Under the pieces are notes generated by a model, which worked only from the letters and a program-made list of their open reading frames with translations, made no database searches and was not told the DNA's origin. A program made the position numbers and the translations under genes. A DNA stretch of 64,000 nt from Hyphochytrium catenoides (taxonomy: Eukaryota; Sar; Hyphochytriomycetes; Hyphochytriales; Hyphochytriaceae): assembly GCA_900088475.1 (NCBI GenBank), contig FLMG01001570.1:187030-251029 (forward strand), read 5' to 3'. This document shows positions 11,808 through 21,513 of the stretch, in pieces; the first letter of the stretch is position 1, and the number at the start of each line of letters is the position of its first letter.

Positions 11808-12574
11808 CTTCTCGATTAGCCTAGTGGACTATTGAAACAACCTGCTCTGGACTGGTATAACGTTCGATAGTGCTTCAACTCTGCGTCCCTTGCATGCCTC
11901 CTGGGCCACGAAGCCAGGTCAGCAGCTAGCTTTGTGGTCAAACGCAGAGTTCAGAGCTTTCGCCGCTGCTGCTGCTGCCTTCAGGATCAAGGACTTCAGC
12001 CCCAGATGCTTGAACTGCCAAGCGTGCTCTACGATGGCAAGAGCTAGCAGATGCGGAAGAAAGGCTAGCAGTGCAAGAGAGGCGAGGTCATCGAGAGGCA
12101 GAGGAGGAGAGATGAGAGAGCACGGAGGCGACGACAAGATGAAGAGTGCTTGTTATGTCCTTTCGAAAGGTCCTGGAGGAGCCCTGGACTGATGGCTGCT
12201 AAGCCGCTAACACTCATATACAGGATTAGTAATATTATGAACATAAGAGAGGCAGGAGCAAGGATTCTCTTATAGTAATAGGTTCAGCTGGGCAGTAACG
12301 GTTCAAAGAGATTATCGGCCGATGCGGCAGCGTTGGGAGAGGCCCGACGGCACAGGACCCTGAACCGACCAAGGACCAAGCGCCGCAGATGAGTGGACAG
12401 ATGCTGAGCTTCAAAATTGAGGAGAGCCCACTACTTCTATCAGTTGACTGCCGTCTTGAAGCGCTCGAGACGCATCCAAATTACTCTTTGGGCCACGTGG
12501 AAGGTGAAAGCTCGCGATTAGAGCTAAATCAGTGACCCCACTTTCCCTGTGATTGTTCCCACCCCTGCACCAAC
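11808..12574. promoter_or_regulatory. Shared divergent upstream region of DNAI7 and RIIa gene
   Basis: 767 bp separate the start codons of two divergently transcribed genes, both of families found in motile cilia. No coding exon is evident. A purine/pyrimidine-biased stretch lies at about 12050-12130. A copy of GCCGCTAAC lies at 12203-12211. I found no clear RFX X-box by eye. Confidence 0.45.
12203..12211 (+). promoter_or_regulatory. Recurrent 9-mer GCCGCTAAC upstream of RIIa gene
   Basis: Exact copy of a 9-mer that recurs at 53358-53366 and 56165-56173, each time in the same orientation 200-370 bp upstream of a + strand gene. A regulatory role is purely inferred from position and recurrence. 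Confidence 0.25.
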
Positions 12575-12854
12575 ATGGAGGTCAATAGAATATTCTCTGC
12601 GGAGCAAATTGTCGTGCCACCTGAGCTCCCGGAGATTCTGAAGGAGTACTCAAAGGCCGTTATTCGAGCAAAGCCTCAGGACATCGTCGCTTTTTCAGCC
12701 GAGTACTTCCAGAAGAAGCTGGAAGACAGTTCGACAGGTAACCGACCTCACAACAGGACTATGCCAGATGCCTTTAGCTGCATCTAATAATGCAACTGCT
12801 TGTCTTATCACAGCATCTAAGGACGAAACACGTGAAGCGCATCCTGCAAACTAA
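12575..12854 (+). CDS. Small RIIa (dimerisation/docking) domain protein, ropporin / RSP11-like
   Basis: Two exons, 12575-12737 and 12814-12854, give a 67-residue protein. Exon 1 encodes nearly all of a RIIa fold: IFSAEQIVVPPELPEIL followed by KEYSKAVIRA and AFSAEYFQKKL. This is the signature of ropporin, radial spoke protein 11, and RIIAD1-type proteins, which dimerise and bind amphipathic helices of A-kinase anchoring proteins in the axoneme. The donor GTAACC after Ser-Thr is followed by an 76-nt intron ending TTATCACAG; the second exon adds about a dozen polar residues and stops. If a different acceptor is used the tail would change, but the domain is unambiguous. It is much shorter than ropporin (about 210 aa) and nearer RIIAD1 size. 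It lies divergent to DNAI7, consistent with an axonemal role. Confidence 0.75.
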
Positions 12855-13332
12855 CAAGCGCGTTGGAGGCGATATCTCTTATATATTGATATGCCCGGTG
12901 ACGGGACATAAGTGTATAGCACAGCAGGGATTTGTGCCAATGGGACGATTATATACCCTTACAAGCGTGTCGTGAGTGACATCATGATAGTCATACAAAG
13001 TTCTTAGAGCAGCGCTCCAGAAGCTCCAGAGGAGCATTTGAGGGCCTTGTTCGGGTAGAGTACGCGCTTTGCTACCTGGACCTCTTGGGAGGGTTAACAT
13101 TCAGCTTGAGAAGGTGTTCTTCATAGCTCTTGCTACCAGGTCTTCATCAATGTTATGCACCCAATCTGAAGCGTTGAAGGGACTTTACTTTTAGTTGAGA
13201 AACGCCAGCAGTTAGAGTGAAGAAGGTAGAGCATGTACCTGGTACAGTGGAGGTAGATATTGAAATAGACCTCATTGTACGCTGGATGGCCTGCAAGTGG
13301 TCTAGGGAGCGAGTCCGTCTTAGTAAACACAT

Positions 13333-14042
13333 TTACAGTCTGATAGGCACCCGGCTCTTACCCTCTGGAATAGGTGATATTGGCCGTGCGTCAGAAACAG
13401 TCTGGCTTACTAAGTCTTCGTTTTCATCTATCATCTCGTCTTCCTCACCCGTTCCACCGCGTCGAATCTCCTTAAGAAACTCTTGAGAGGGAGTGATTTC
13501 GCCTGCGCCAATACGTCAGGAAAGCCGCATCAAGGAGAGAGGAGGTAGAGCGATTGTGGCTTACCATCATGAGTGACTGGCAATCGTCCTTCAGCAGCTG
13601 CCAAACACGCTTCATATTCATCTTGCAGACGGGCCAAAGCTTTATCTGCTAGGGTTTCATCCTCGTCGTAGTCAGCCTGAAACTCCTCCTCGTTGTTGTT
13701 AGCTAACGAATCTGCTACAATCTCGGGGCTGAGCGGCGCGTGCCGTAGCTCTACAAAGCCATGATAGCCATACCCATTTTCCTCATCCGACCCCTCCGAT
13801 TCCTCGAGCGCTGCAAACTCATGCAAAGAGCCCAGGTCTGGGATATGTTCGTGATGGTGTCCGGCAGCGTCTGCTACGTCCTGTATTGGCGCTATGAGCA
13901 CGGCACAGTCAGATGAGTGCCCAACACTGTCTGGCGTGAGGTCGAAGACCTCTCTCTCTATGTAAAGACTACGTTCCACTTCGTCATCACTCTTGGAACT
14001 CTGAGACGACGAGCTTTCTAAAGATCCCACTATATTGTCCAT
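13333..14042 (-). CDS. Acidic protein of unknown function
   Basis: Exon 1 (14042-13565) starts at an ATG (MDNIVGSLESS) and encodes a Ser/Asp/Glu-rich sequence with SDDEVERSLYIEREV, HHHEHIPDLGSL, ESEGSDEENGYGY and a helical acidic stretch (ADKALARLQDEYEACL). A good donor (GTAAGC) leads to exon 2 at 13502, in frame, with ITPSQEFLKEIRR and further acidic residues. Exon 2 either reads to a TAA at 13333-13335 or is spliced at a strong GTAAGA donor near 13367 into one or two further small exons (about 13290-13240 and 13195-13135), so the C-terminus is uncertain. Casein-kinase-like acidic Ser clusters are visible. I recognise no family; the low-complexity acidic composition limits inference. Confidence 0.6.
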
Positions 14043-16399
14043 GGGCACCGAGGGATGTTGCGACGATTTGATAGCTTGATTCCAAGAATTAGCTGGAGTG
14101 GCTCCTTATTTTACACGGACCATGTCCATCCTCATCTAGGCCACTAATGCACTGTGAAGCAAGCAAAAGCCAGGTGCAATCGCACGAAAGGGCAGCTGTT
14201 GGCTCTACAGTAGCGTCGAGTTGGCCGGACAAAGCTATCTGCACGATGATCCTTTCCCTTTTCTCTAGTAAGGCACAAGATTGATATCCTCTCCTGGAGG
14301 CTTATTGCGTTGTTAGCGGGCGGTGTCCTGCACTTCCTCTGTAGCTCCATCGCGCCTGTGCCTGTCTATGGCGCTTGTTGGCCCGACAGAAATCTACTTT
14401 CAGTGTAAACAGAACACAGATCCGCTCTTCTCTGTGTCTTCAGCTTTCCAATGGAAACTTACAGAGAGGGAACGAACCTTTCTTTCCAAAGATATCGTGC
14501 ATTAAAAAGGACTGAGGTATGGAGAAACTTATGTGAATATTTCGCGACTTGAAGTGACAGGGCAGGAACCAAGCTCCCCAAAGGACAGATGTAGAATTGT
14601 TCTCAGAAACTGCACAGAGCTGCTTGTTTGAGGGGATTATTATTCAGTTCATCGTCGGCTATTATCTTGATGTTCGACGGTCGATGCAGGAGAACTCCTG
14701 TCTGGGCCGCAGGCCGCGAAGAAGATTTGGTGATGATGAAACGCTGGTGTTGAGATGCAAGGATGTAAGTGTGCTGCTAGTAGTAGTTGTGGTCCTGCGC
14801 GTTATGAAGCTCTGTCTACTCTGGCTGTAGTAATGCAACAAAAAAGGACTGCTGACTGCTGAAGCTCCTGACAACGGAAGGCTGGCAGCGATGCAATCTT
14901 GGAAAGAGTTGCGAGATTTCTGTGAGTCCTTGGTAGGTGTAGGAGCAATCAAGTGTTAGGGCACCGTAGCAGTAGTAGTAGTTCATCTGTGGTGGTGAGC
15001 CAAGACTCTGACAGGGGAGAAGAGGAATAAGGGAAGAGTAATAGTCAGCAACAGATGAACAGTAAGTGTGACAAGAGTATCTTCCCACCGTTCAGGAGAT
15101 CAGGATGATATACATTGTTCTTGAATCATTAACAAAGACTTGATAATATAATAACAGTGCTGATATTACGTTACCAAACAGAGATCATTGGATTCCCCCT
15201 TGAGCTTTAAAGAACGCTGTATCTAGCTGTAAGTTCTAAGATAATAGAACAGACACTGGGACCAAAGCCCAAAAGCTGCGCTGAGTAGAAGAGCTAACAA
15301 TAATGGTTATGGGCCCACACGAGCCTTACTTCTTTTAGAAGCGAGCTGTATGATGTAGATGTCCTCTAGTGAGAAGAAGGACAATGGCTCGCAACAACAG
15401 GAGGAGGAGGAACAGCAGATTGAGTACTACCTCCATCCAGCAGGACTTCACTGCAGATATAACACCCGCACTCGCCTCTATGGCCACTAAATCTTCACCT
15501 CCTGTAGTCGCAATAGAGCAATAATAAAACAGCAATAATATGGCCTGTATTATGGATCTGCGCGCTTCAACTGCGCTTCATCATTGTCGAAAGGTGCCCC
15601 CTGATAAAGACTTGGATGATTGTGACAATCGGTCAGGGCCCGTTCTACGTCGTAGAACTATTTGGTACAGCTGTACAATGTACAAGGCTTTGACTTCATG
15701 ATGACCCGCTCCTGACCCGATGATGGACCATCTTGTGATGACTTGCTGATTGACCTGGTGGACGACCTGCTGAAGACCTGGGCTGATTGAAGGACTCACA
15801 GAGGAGGGAAGACCCGGGGTGGACCCGTACGACCCAAGTTGCTTGACACAATGTCGTGAAGCTCGAAGCTTGTACGATGTACTCGTACTCGGCGTACACT
15901 CTCCAAATAGTTTGTGCGTTCGTGCAAAGGTAGTTCCTACGTGTACTGGTACATTTGGTAGGCAAGTGGCTCCGGGAGTAGGTCTGGAGGCCCTCGAGAA
16001 CCGTTTTCCTTTTGGACGTTTATGATGATGAAATGATGAAGGCCCGCCCAAGGGATCGGCTTATGATCCTCATCTTGACGCGGCAGCAGCGGCCAGCGGC
16101 CAGCCCCGAGCGTCGAAGAAGAAGAGTCTGAACTAACCAAGAGGGAGAGAAAGAAAAGAGTGAGACAAACAGACAGTCAAAGAGAGAGAGAGAGAGAGAG
16201 AGGGACACCTGAGTCCATCGTCTGAAGTGCTGTTAACGTGCCCGCTCAAAGCGAATCCTCCGGAAGCTGGCATCGGGCCCGTTCTGTCTTTGGGGAGAAG
16301 TGAATAGGTCCCACAGCGCATCCGACAGAGGATGAAGGAGGCTCCATTCTTTGACAAGTATTAGTAGCGACGCTGATGTTACTATAGGAAGCCTACGAT
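14043..16399. other. 2.3-kb gene-free region with TGTAC-rich segment
   Basis: No exon chain can be supported. The part at about 15640-15960 is rich in GTAC/TGTAC words, including a 12-nt perfect palindrome (GTACAGCTGTAC) near 15663 and clustered copies near 15870-15900 and 15940-15955. A GA dinucleotide tract lies at about 16180-16202. The last few hundred bases are the probable promoter of the ER lectin gene. Confidence 0.45.
16180..16202. repeat. GA dinucleotide microsatellite
   Basis: Uninterrupted AG repeats about 22 nt long, upstream of the MRH lectin gene. Confidence 0.9.
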
Positions 16400-17869
16400 A
16401 TGTTTCGTTGTACATCTCGACAAATGTCGGCCCTTACTGGGCTGCAAGGCCGACGATGTCTTTTGGCATTGTTGCTATTCTCCTGTTCTTACGTGGAGGG
16501 ATTTTCCTTTTCAAGTCCAAAGACGGATGGACTTAACGTGAAGGAGCCTTCATACGTTATCAACCTGCATGCAAGTGCAGCTGAGTTTGAGGCAAAGTAT
16601 CCTGGAATAACACTGTCTTCGGCTAGTATGCCCATGAGCACCAAGACAGGAGCTCAGTACCAATGCTACCTACCCGATATTGGTTCTTCAACAAAGGAAG
16701 GAGATTCACTAGTTGACCGCAGCGAACATCAGCGTTTAAATGCCATCCATTTGACATCCACCCAAAAGCGGAGACTACTGCTAGAGGCTGCTGCAGCCGT
16801 CGGCATCAGAGAAGAACCAACTCCGCCTTGTCTCATCTTTCGTGCTGGGTATTGGGCCTATGAGGTCTGTCCCTCAAACTATGTTCGGATGTTTCACATA
16901 TCAGACAATAGCGAGGACCCTCAGCGATTGCTGGGATCTTATAGTAGGCTGCAGGACGACTTCAAGCCGCTTTTCGCTGAACACCTTGAACGCTTGCAGA
17001 AAGAAGGCGTAGAAGGTGTCGAAGAGATACCAGCTGTTGCCTATACTCAAAATTTCGTTGGAGGAGATGGTGATAGCGCCAAGGTTCAGTATATCTGCAG
17101 CCGCAGCTCTGATGCGCTAATACATGTCACTGGGGATCCTGAGGGCCAAATAGCGGCGGATCTTTCGTTAAATCCAACGTTCCTGGTCACGAGTCCATCT
17201 ATTTGCTCGGTCGACTGGAGTATTAAAGCTGCCGGTACACCGGCTGGGCTGGTTGCTGACGTCAAGAAATATCTAGAACCACTTCTAGAGTCCGAGACCT
17301 GTGTAAAAAAGACCGAAGGATGGTGGACTTATGAAGTGTGCCTTGGCCGGTACATCCGGCAATTTCATCGTAATTCTGATGGCATCATCTCCTCAGAGTA
17401 CGTACTGGGCGAATTTGATGAAGCAACCAACGATGAGATGGCTAAATCTGGCAGTGCTATCAGTGTGGAAACGTGGGTTGCAACTGGGCAGGAGCATTCG
17501 CATCGTGTCTACGTAGAAAAATACTCAGGAGGGACCCATTGCTCAGAGACACAAGTCCCACGATCTACCAAACTACTACTTTTCTGCGCCCACGGAAACC
17601 ACCACTACATACTATCAGTCAAGGAGGAGAAGACTTGCACCTACACAGTGCATCTCGCCACTCCGCTGCTTTGTGCACATTCTGCATTCCACTCCAACCG
17701 CAAAGCGAAGGAGTCACAGCCTCCGCTAGCTGTACATTGCGTGCCGACCATCCCTAAAGGGGGAAGTGCCTCGAAGATAGATCAAACAGAGCTAGATGCG
17801 ATAGATCTCGTCTCAGAAGTAGAGGTGGATGAGTTGCCCCATATCACGACCAAAAGAGTTACCCATTAG
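16400..17869 (+). CDS. ER lectin with two MRH domains (OS-9 / XTP3-B-ERLEC1 family)
   Basis: Intronless gene of 489 codons. OS-9 and XTP3-B recognise trimmed mannose glycans on misfolded glycoproteins in the ER lumen and hand them to the Hrd1 ubiquitin ligase for degradation (ERAD). Residues about 18-35 (CLLALLLFSCSYVEGFSF) form a signal peptide after a short basic N-terminus. Two mannose-6-phosphate-receptor-homology domains are visible, roughly residues 88-275 and 298-425, each with the family core at AYEVCPSNYVRMFH and TYEVCLGRYIRQFH. The second has the double-Trp sugar-binding motif (GWWTYEVC, about 307-314). In the first it is changed to GYWAYEVC, so that domain may bind sugar weakly or differently. 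Conserved cysteines flank both. The tandem arrangement favours XTP3-B/ERLEC1 over single-MRH OS-9. No KDEL-like retrieval signal ends the protein (it ends RVTH). The tail past 430 is polar and unassigned. Confidence 0.88.
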   Translation: MFRCTSRQMSALTGLQGRRCLLALLLFSCSYVEGFSFSSPKTDGLNVKEPSYVINLHASAAEFEAKYPGITLSSASMPMSTKTGAQYQCYLPDIGSSTKEGDSLVDRSEHQRLNAIHLTSTQKRRLLLEAAAAVGIREEPTPPCLIFRAGYWAYEVCPSNYVRMFHISDNSEDPQRLLGSYSRLQDDFKPLFAEHLERLQKEGVEGVEEIPAVAYTQNFVGGDGDSAKVQYICSRSSDALIHVTGDPEGQIAADLSLNPTFLVTSPSICSVDWSIKAAGTPAGLVADVKKYLEPLLESETCVKKTEGWWTYEVCLGRYIRQFHRNSDGIISSEYVLGEFDEATNDEMAKSGSAISVETWVATGQEHSHRVYVEKYSGGTHCSETQVPRSTKLLLFCAHGNHHYILSVKEEKTCTYTVHLATPLLCAHSAFHSNRKAKESQPPLAVHCVPTIPKGGSASKIDQTELDAIDLVSEVEVDELPHITTKRVTH

Positions 17870-18704
17870 AAAGTAAATCTAGGCTCATTTATGAGTGCGG
17901 TGAGAAGCTTCAGGATGCTCGCTTAGGGGTGCTTGTATGGACAGGTGTTCTCTTTGCTAGGAGTGGTTCTGAAGTCTGAACGGTAGGGGCAACGGACAAC
18001 CTTCACTTCAGCTAGCCAACAATAGTAAAATAAGACTGGTAGAACTAATGGCTTGGTTAGCCAGGGACAGAGCTTGCTGAAAGGTGAAACATCGGCCTTG
18101 TTGTAGCGCGCAACTAGCGGAACAGCGCAAAGGGTTATTTATAAGTACAGCAAGTACCAAGAGACAACACTCCAGGGATTTAGGACTGCAATCTGAAGTA
18201 ACTATCTTCTCGAAAGATTGACAAGACGTGACCAACTTATGTAATTATTTACTTGTACAACTACTTCTGCCTTGTTGTGGAGTAATTAGTTAGGAAGCTA
18301 GTTCTAGGATTACGATGGCCCAAGACACACACACACACGATAACAACAACGTGTGATCCAGGTTATGAATCTGCTTCGATGGCGTTTAGGATACTGCTTT
18401 ATATACCTTTACCGGCTATATTCCTGCTCGAGAATTAAAGAGGAACTGACTAGTTCAGCTTGTATTCTAAATCCCTCAATATGATGAGGTCTGCATGATA
18501 AACAGCGAAGCGATCTATTGGGCTCCCGCCGCTGAAGTGTCAAGCTTCAAAGGTGGAGCTAAGCCATAGAGTTTGGGGTCTGCACCATCTCTAAGTAAAG
18601 ACGTAAGTAGAAGCTTCAGATCTTCTTATTGGGCCGGGCTGACAGCTCAAAGAGCATATTATCAGACTGCAATAATAGGCCGGCTAGAGCTTAGATAGGT
18701 CAAG
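17870..18704. other. Intergenic
   Basis: Contains the 3' region of the MRH lectin gene and the promoter of the ATP synthase b gene. A short CA run lies near 18328-18340. No exon or RNA gene is evident. Confidence 0.5.
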
Positions 18705-20260
18705 ATGCTCAGCAGGTTAGCCAGGGTTCCCAAGCCCACTCTGCTGAAAGTGGCGCAGGGCCCCACTCGCCCTGGATATGTGGCAGTGATCAGGGGAAAG
18801 TCCACCGGTAAGGATATTTGCCACATTTGTCCTCCAATAGGGCTGTAAAACTTATGCAGAGCTCCAGTTGCCAAATCAAGCAAAGATGAGGAAAAGAAGC
18901 CTCTTAGCCCTTCTTTCGCGGAGAAGTATCACCTCAACGACTGGAGAATTGCCGTACCTCTTGGTCTCTTCGTTGGCGTTCCTGCTCTTCGTAACGATGT
19001 GAGTTCAGCAACGTTATCTGAATGACGATATGCACCAGGCTGAACCGTGATTGATTTTAGATCTACGTTTTGAATGAAGAATCCCAGCTGGCCATTTGCT
19101 TCGTGCTCTTTGTAGGAGCAGGTTATAAGTTTCTCCATAAGCAGCTCGACGCTTTCATCCAGGAAAAAAGAGCAGAAGAACTTCGGTGAGAAGCTGTGGT
19201 GCGTCCTCCCGTCACATTATTCGAGTTAACTAACCTATTACACATAAAGCGCCGTAAATGAGGCCGAGGACTACCACATCCAGCGCCTTGAGGAGGCGAT
19301 CGAGCAATATAAGAGCATTGGCGCCTTTGAAAAGGTAGAGAGTGTCTGCCTCGGCTAGACTTAGATGCTTCTCACAACCTTTACCTCTGAAGGATGTCGT
19401 TGCTATCAACGAAGATATGAAGGCTTTCGTCGAGGACTGTGCAACTTTGGTCAACACCAAGTCCAAGCATCTTCTCAGGGATTACTTCGTACAAAGGATG
19501 GACACCGTCATCCAGCTGGAAGCCAGAACCGCCAGAGCCAGAGAAGCCGCAATGATCCGAGAAGGCACTAAGAGGACGATGGAGACTTTCCTAAGTGCCA
19601 AACGTGAAGGAAGCAGCCTCAGTGACGACTATTTCAAGCAGGTGTGGAGGAGTTGTCGTATGTTCGTCACTACTCATATGGCCATTGACAAAGACACCCT
19701 AGGCTCTGGCAGTGCTTGAGAACCCAGAGTCTGAGATTGAGGATCCTGTTGCGGAAGTCTTCACTAAGCATTGCGTGCAGTACCTGTAAGTTTATTGGGA
19801 GGAGAGAAAAAGCACCGACTTTGCCGTCTCAGTTCGGCGCCCCTAATCTCTGGTTGTGGCTACTAGGGAGGAGTTCGACAAAAAGTTCTCCGGCGACATC
19901 CAGCTCGACCCCGAAACCCGCCAAAGGCTGCAGGAGAAATCAGATGTAAGTCTTATCCTATGCAAGACGTGTGAACTGCTTTTAATTGTTCATTACTTTC
20001 GGCCTCGAAATGGCTATCAGGGTTGTCTTCCTATCAGGGTTGTCCTCCAAAACTTCCCTGCACCTTTCAACTTGCCCATAATCTCTTCTTTTACTTTGTT
20101 TCTGTCGTCACCTTCCTGGCACAATAACCCAATGCCGTGCTCCTATTGTCTCTGCTGTCATCAGGCTAGTTCAAAAAGGTGGAACTACGCGGGCCAGAGA
20201 GTTGTTATTCCTGAAACTTGGAATGTGAACAGAGTCCCATGGGAGCTCTTCAAGCCGTAA
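18705..20260 (+). CDS. ATP5PB: Mitochondrial ATP synthase subunit b (peripheral stalk, Fo)
   Basis: Eight exons. Subunit b/Atp4 forms the peripheral stalk that holds F1 against rotation in mitochondrial F1Fo-ATP synthase. The N-terminus is Arg/Lys-rich without acidic residues (MLSRLARVPKPTLLKVAQ), typical of a mitochondrial presequence. Exon 2 (from 18868; acceptor CTCCAG keeps the frame) gives a hydrophobic segment DWRIAVPLGLFVGVPALRND. Exon 3 (from 19061) carries the family hallmark IYVLNEESQLAICFVLFVGA, equivalent to the EIYVINEET motif before the second membrane span. Following exons (AVNEAEDYHIQRLEEAIEQY; DVVAINEDMKAFVEDC; a long Arg/Glu helix) form the extended stalk helix. Later exons are ALAVLENPESEIEDPV, EEFDKKFSGDIQLDPETRQR and a final exon ending VPWELFKP. 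The last exon is in phase but unlike other b subunits, so the extreme C-terminus is less certain. Presence of the canonical b subunit argues against a myzozoan or euglenozoan source. Confidence 0.85.
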
Positions 20261-20741
20261 ATCACCTTAGTGGTGATGTGTATGCTCGTCATACAGCAAT
20301 GAGAGTGGCAGTCGGATGCCGTAGTGTAGTCAGAATTGAGCCTCAGTAGGTGGAAGAATAGGCTGGGTTTGAAGCTGGGCTTTTATCGATAGCTCCGTCG
20401 TTATGGTGCGAATCCGCCATCTGGATGCGCGCCGAAGACTAGACACTAGTGCTTAACTAGGATCAACGAGATGGACTTCCAGCTTGTCTCTTTTCCATTC
20501 TCATCATCCTCTAACGAGTTCTGATAGAGTCATCTGTGACCACATAAGCATTACACTGTTTGCGCTCAATCTACTCGGATAAACCTTCTTGAATTGACGA
20601 ACTCAGAAGAAAAGGTACTAGGACCCTTCATCTTTGGCAGCTATACCTCCCCATACTTAGTTCTACTGTCGTGAACGGGGGAACCTCGAGTTAGTAGGCC
20701 ATAGTTCTAATTTACCTTTCTCATTCCTCTCACTTTAGCTG
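20261..20741. other. Intergenic, convergent 3' ends
   Basis: Lies between the stops of the ATP synthase b gene (+) and the STPG-repeat gene (-). No exon-like segment is seen. Confidence 0.5.
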
Positions 20742-21513
20742 TTAGAATCTCTTTGACTTACTAAAGCCTGTAGCAGGGCCTGTTCTAAAGCCAGTGGCGT
20801 CCAAATTGTAGATTGGTCCAGGACTAGACGAGCTTCGAGACTTAGCTTTTAACCTCTTTTCACTGCCAAAGGAAAAGCCTTTGTTCAAGCTCCCTACTGT
20901 GGACATAACCTCCGTAGTTGGCCCTGGAGTGTCATTCTTGGGATTAATATCCCCTCGCGCAGAGATCCCGAAGCCGATGGCAGGGGCGTTGGAGCCTCCT
21001 ACGGTGGTGGGAAGGTTGTACACCGGCCCCGGACTTGGCGTCTTTTGACCAGTAGCCGACATCCTTTCGGCCATACAAAATTTTATGGTTGGTGAGGTCC
21101 TTTTCTCTGAAGTGGGCTGTGTCGTGCAAGCAGTCACAGCTCTGTAGGCTCCCGGGCCTGAAGAAGATGTGAGTTAGAGTTCTATGAGAGTTGCTCTCCC
21201 AGCCTCTCATATTGACAGACCTGCTCCTCCTTCCGCTCTATTTGTGGGGCTCCTTCCCGCTGTTCCGAAGCCAAATCCACCATTTGTCATTGTTGATGGT
21301 AAGAGATACATTGCATCTGAACAAAGTGAGGCTGAGCTTCGACCCATCCGTTGCAAAGACAATCAAGACCGGCTATTCTCCATTACCTGTGCTGCTGCTT
21401 CGACCCAGCTCCGAGAACCTCTGTTGCGTTGTAAAGGGAGTCGCATGGGCATCGTGTGTCCCATTCTTAGTTGGGGAGAAGACCGCAGGGAGTTTGTTTG
21501 GAGAATATGGCAT
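20742..21513 (-). CDS. STPG/SHIPPO-repeat flagellar protein (ODF3/CIMAP-like)
   Basis: Three exons: 21513-21387, about 21324-21225, and about 21158-20742, giving roughly 210 residues. Sperm-tail PG-rich repeat proteins associate with axonemal and cortical microtubules, including as microtubule inner proteins. Repeats seen are GPGAYRAV, SPGPVYNLPTTVG, TPGPTTEVMSTVG and SSPGPIYNLD, each separated by a FGFGTAGR / GFSFGSEKR type element. The exon junction reconstructs GGA|GPGAYRAV cleanly across a phase-1 intron. The start at MPYSPNKLPAVFSP is chosen because the frame upstream lacks an ATG and the region follows a good acceptor; an additional 5' exon is possible. The protein ends in a basic stretch (FSKSKRF). 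Third of four cilium-related genes in the window. Confidence 0.8.

Noticed and set aside
15581-16051. 156-codon open frame on the - strand
   Set aside because: It crosses the GTAC-rich segment, has no credible domain, and overlaps two other frames of similar length; composition is not protein-like.
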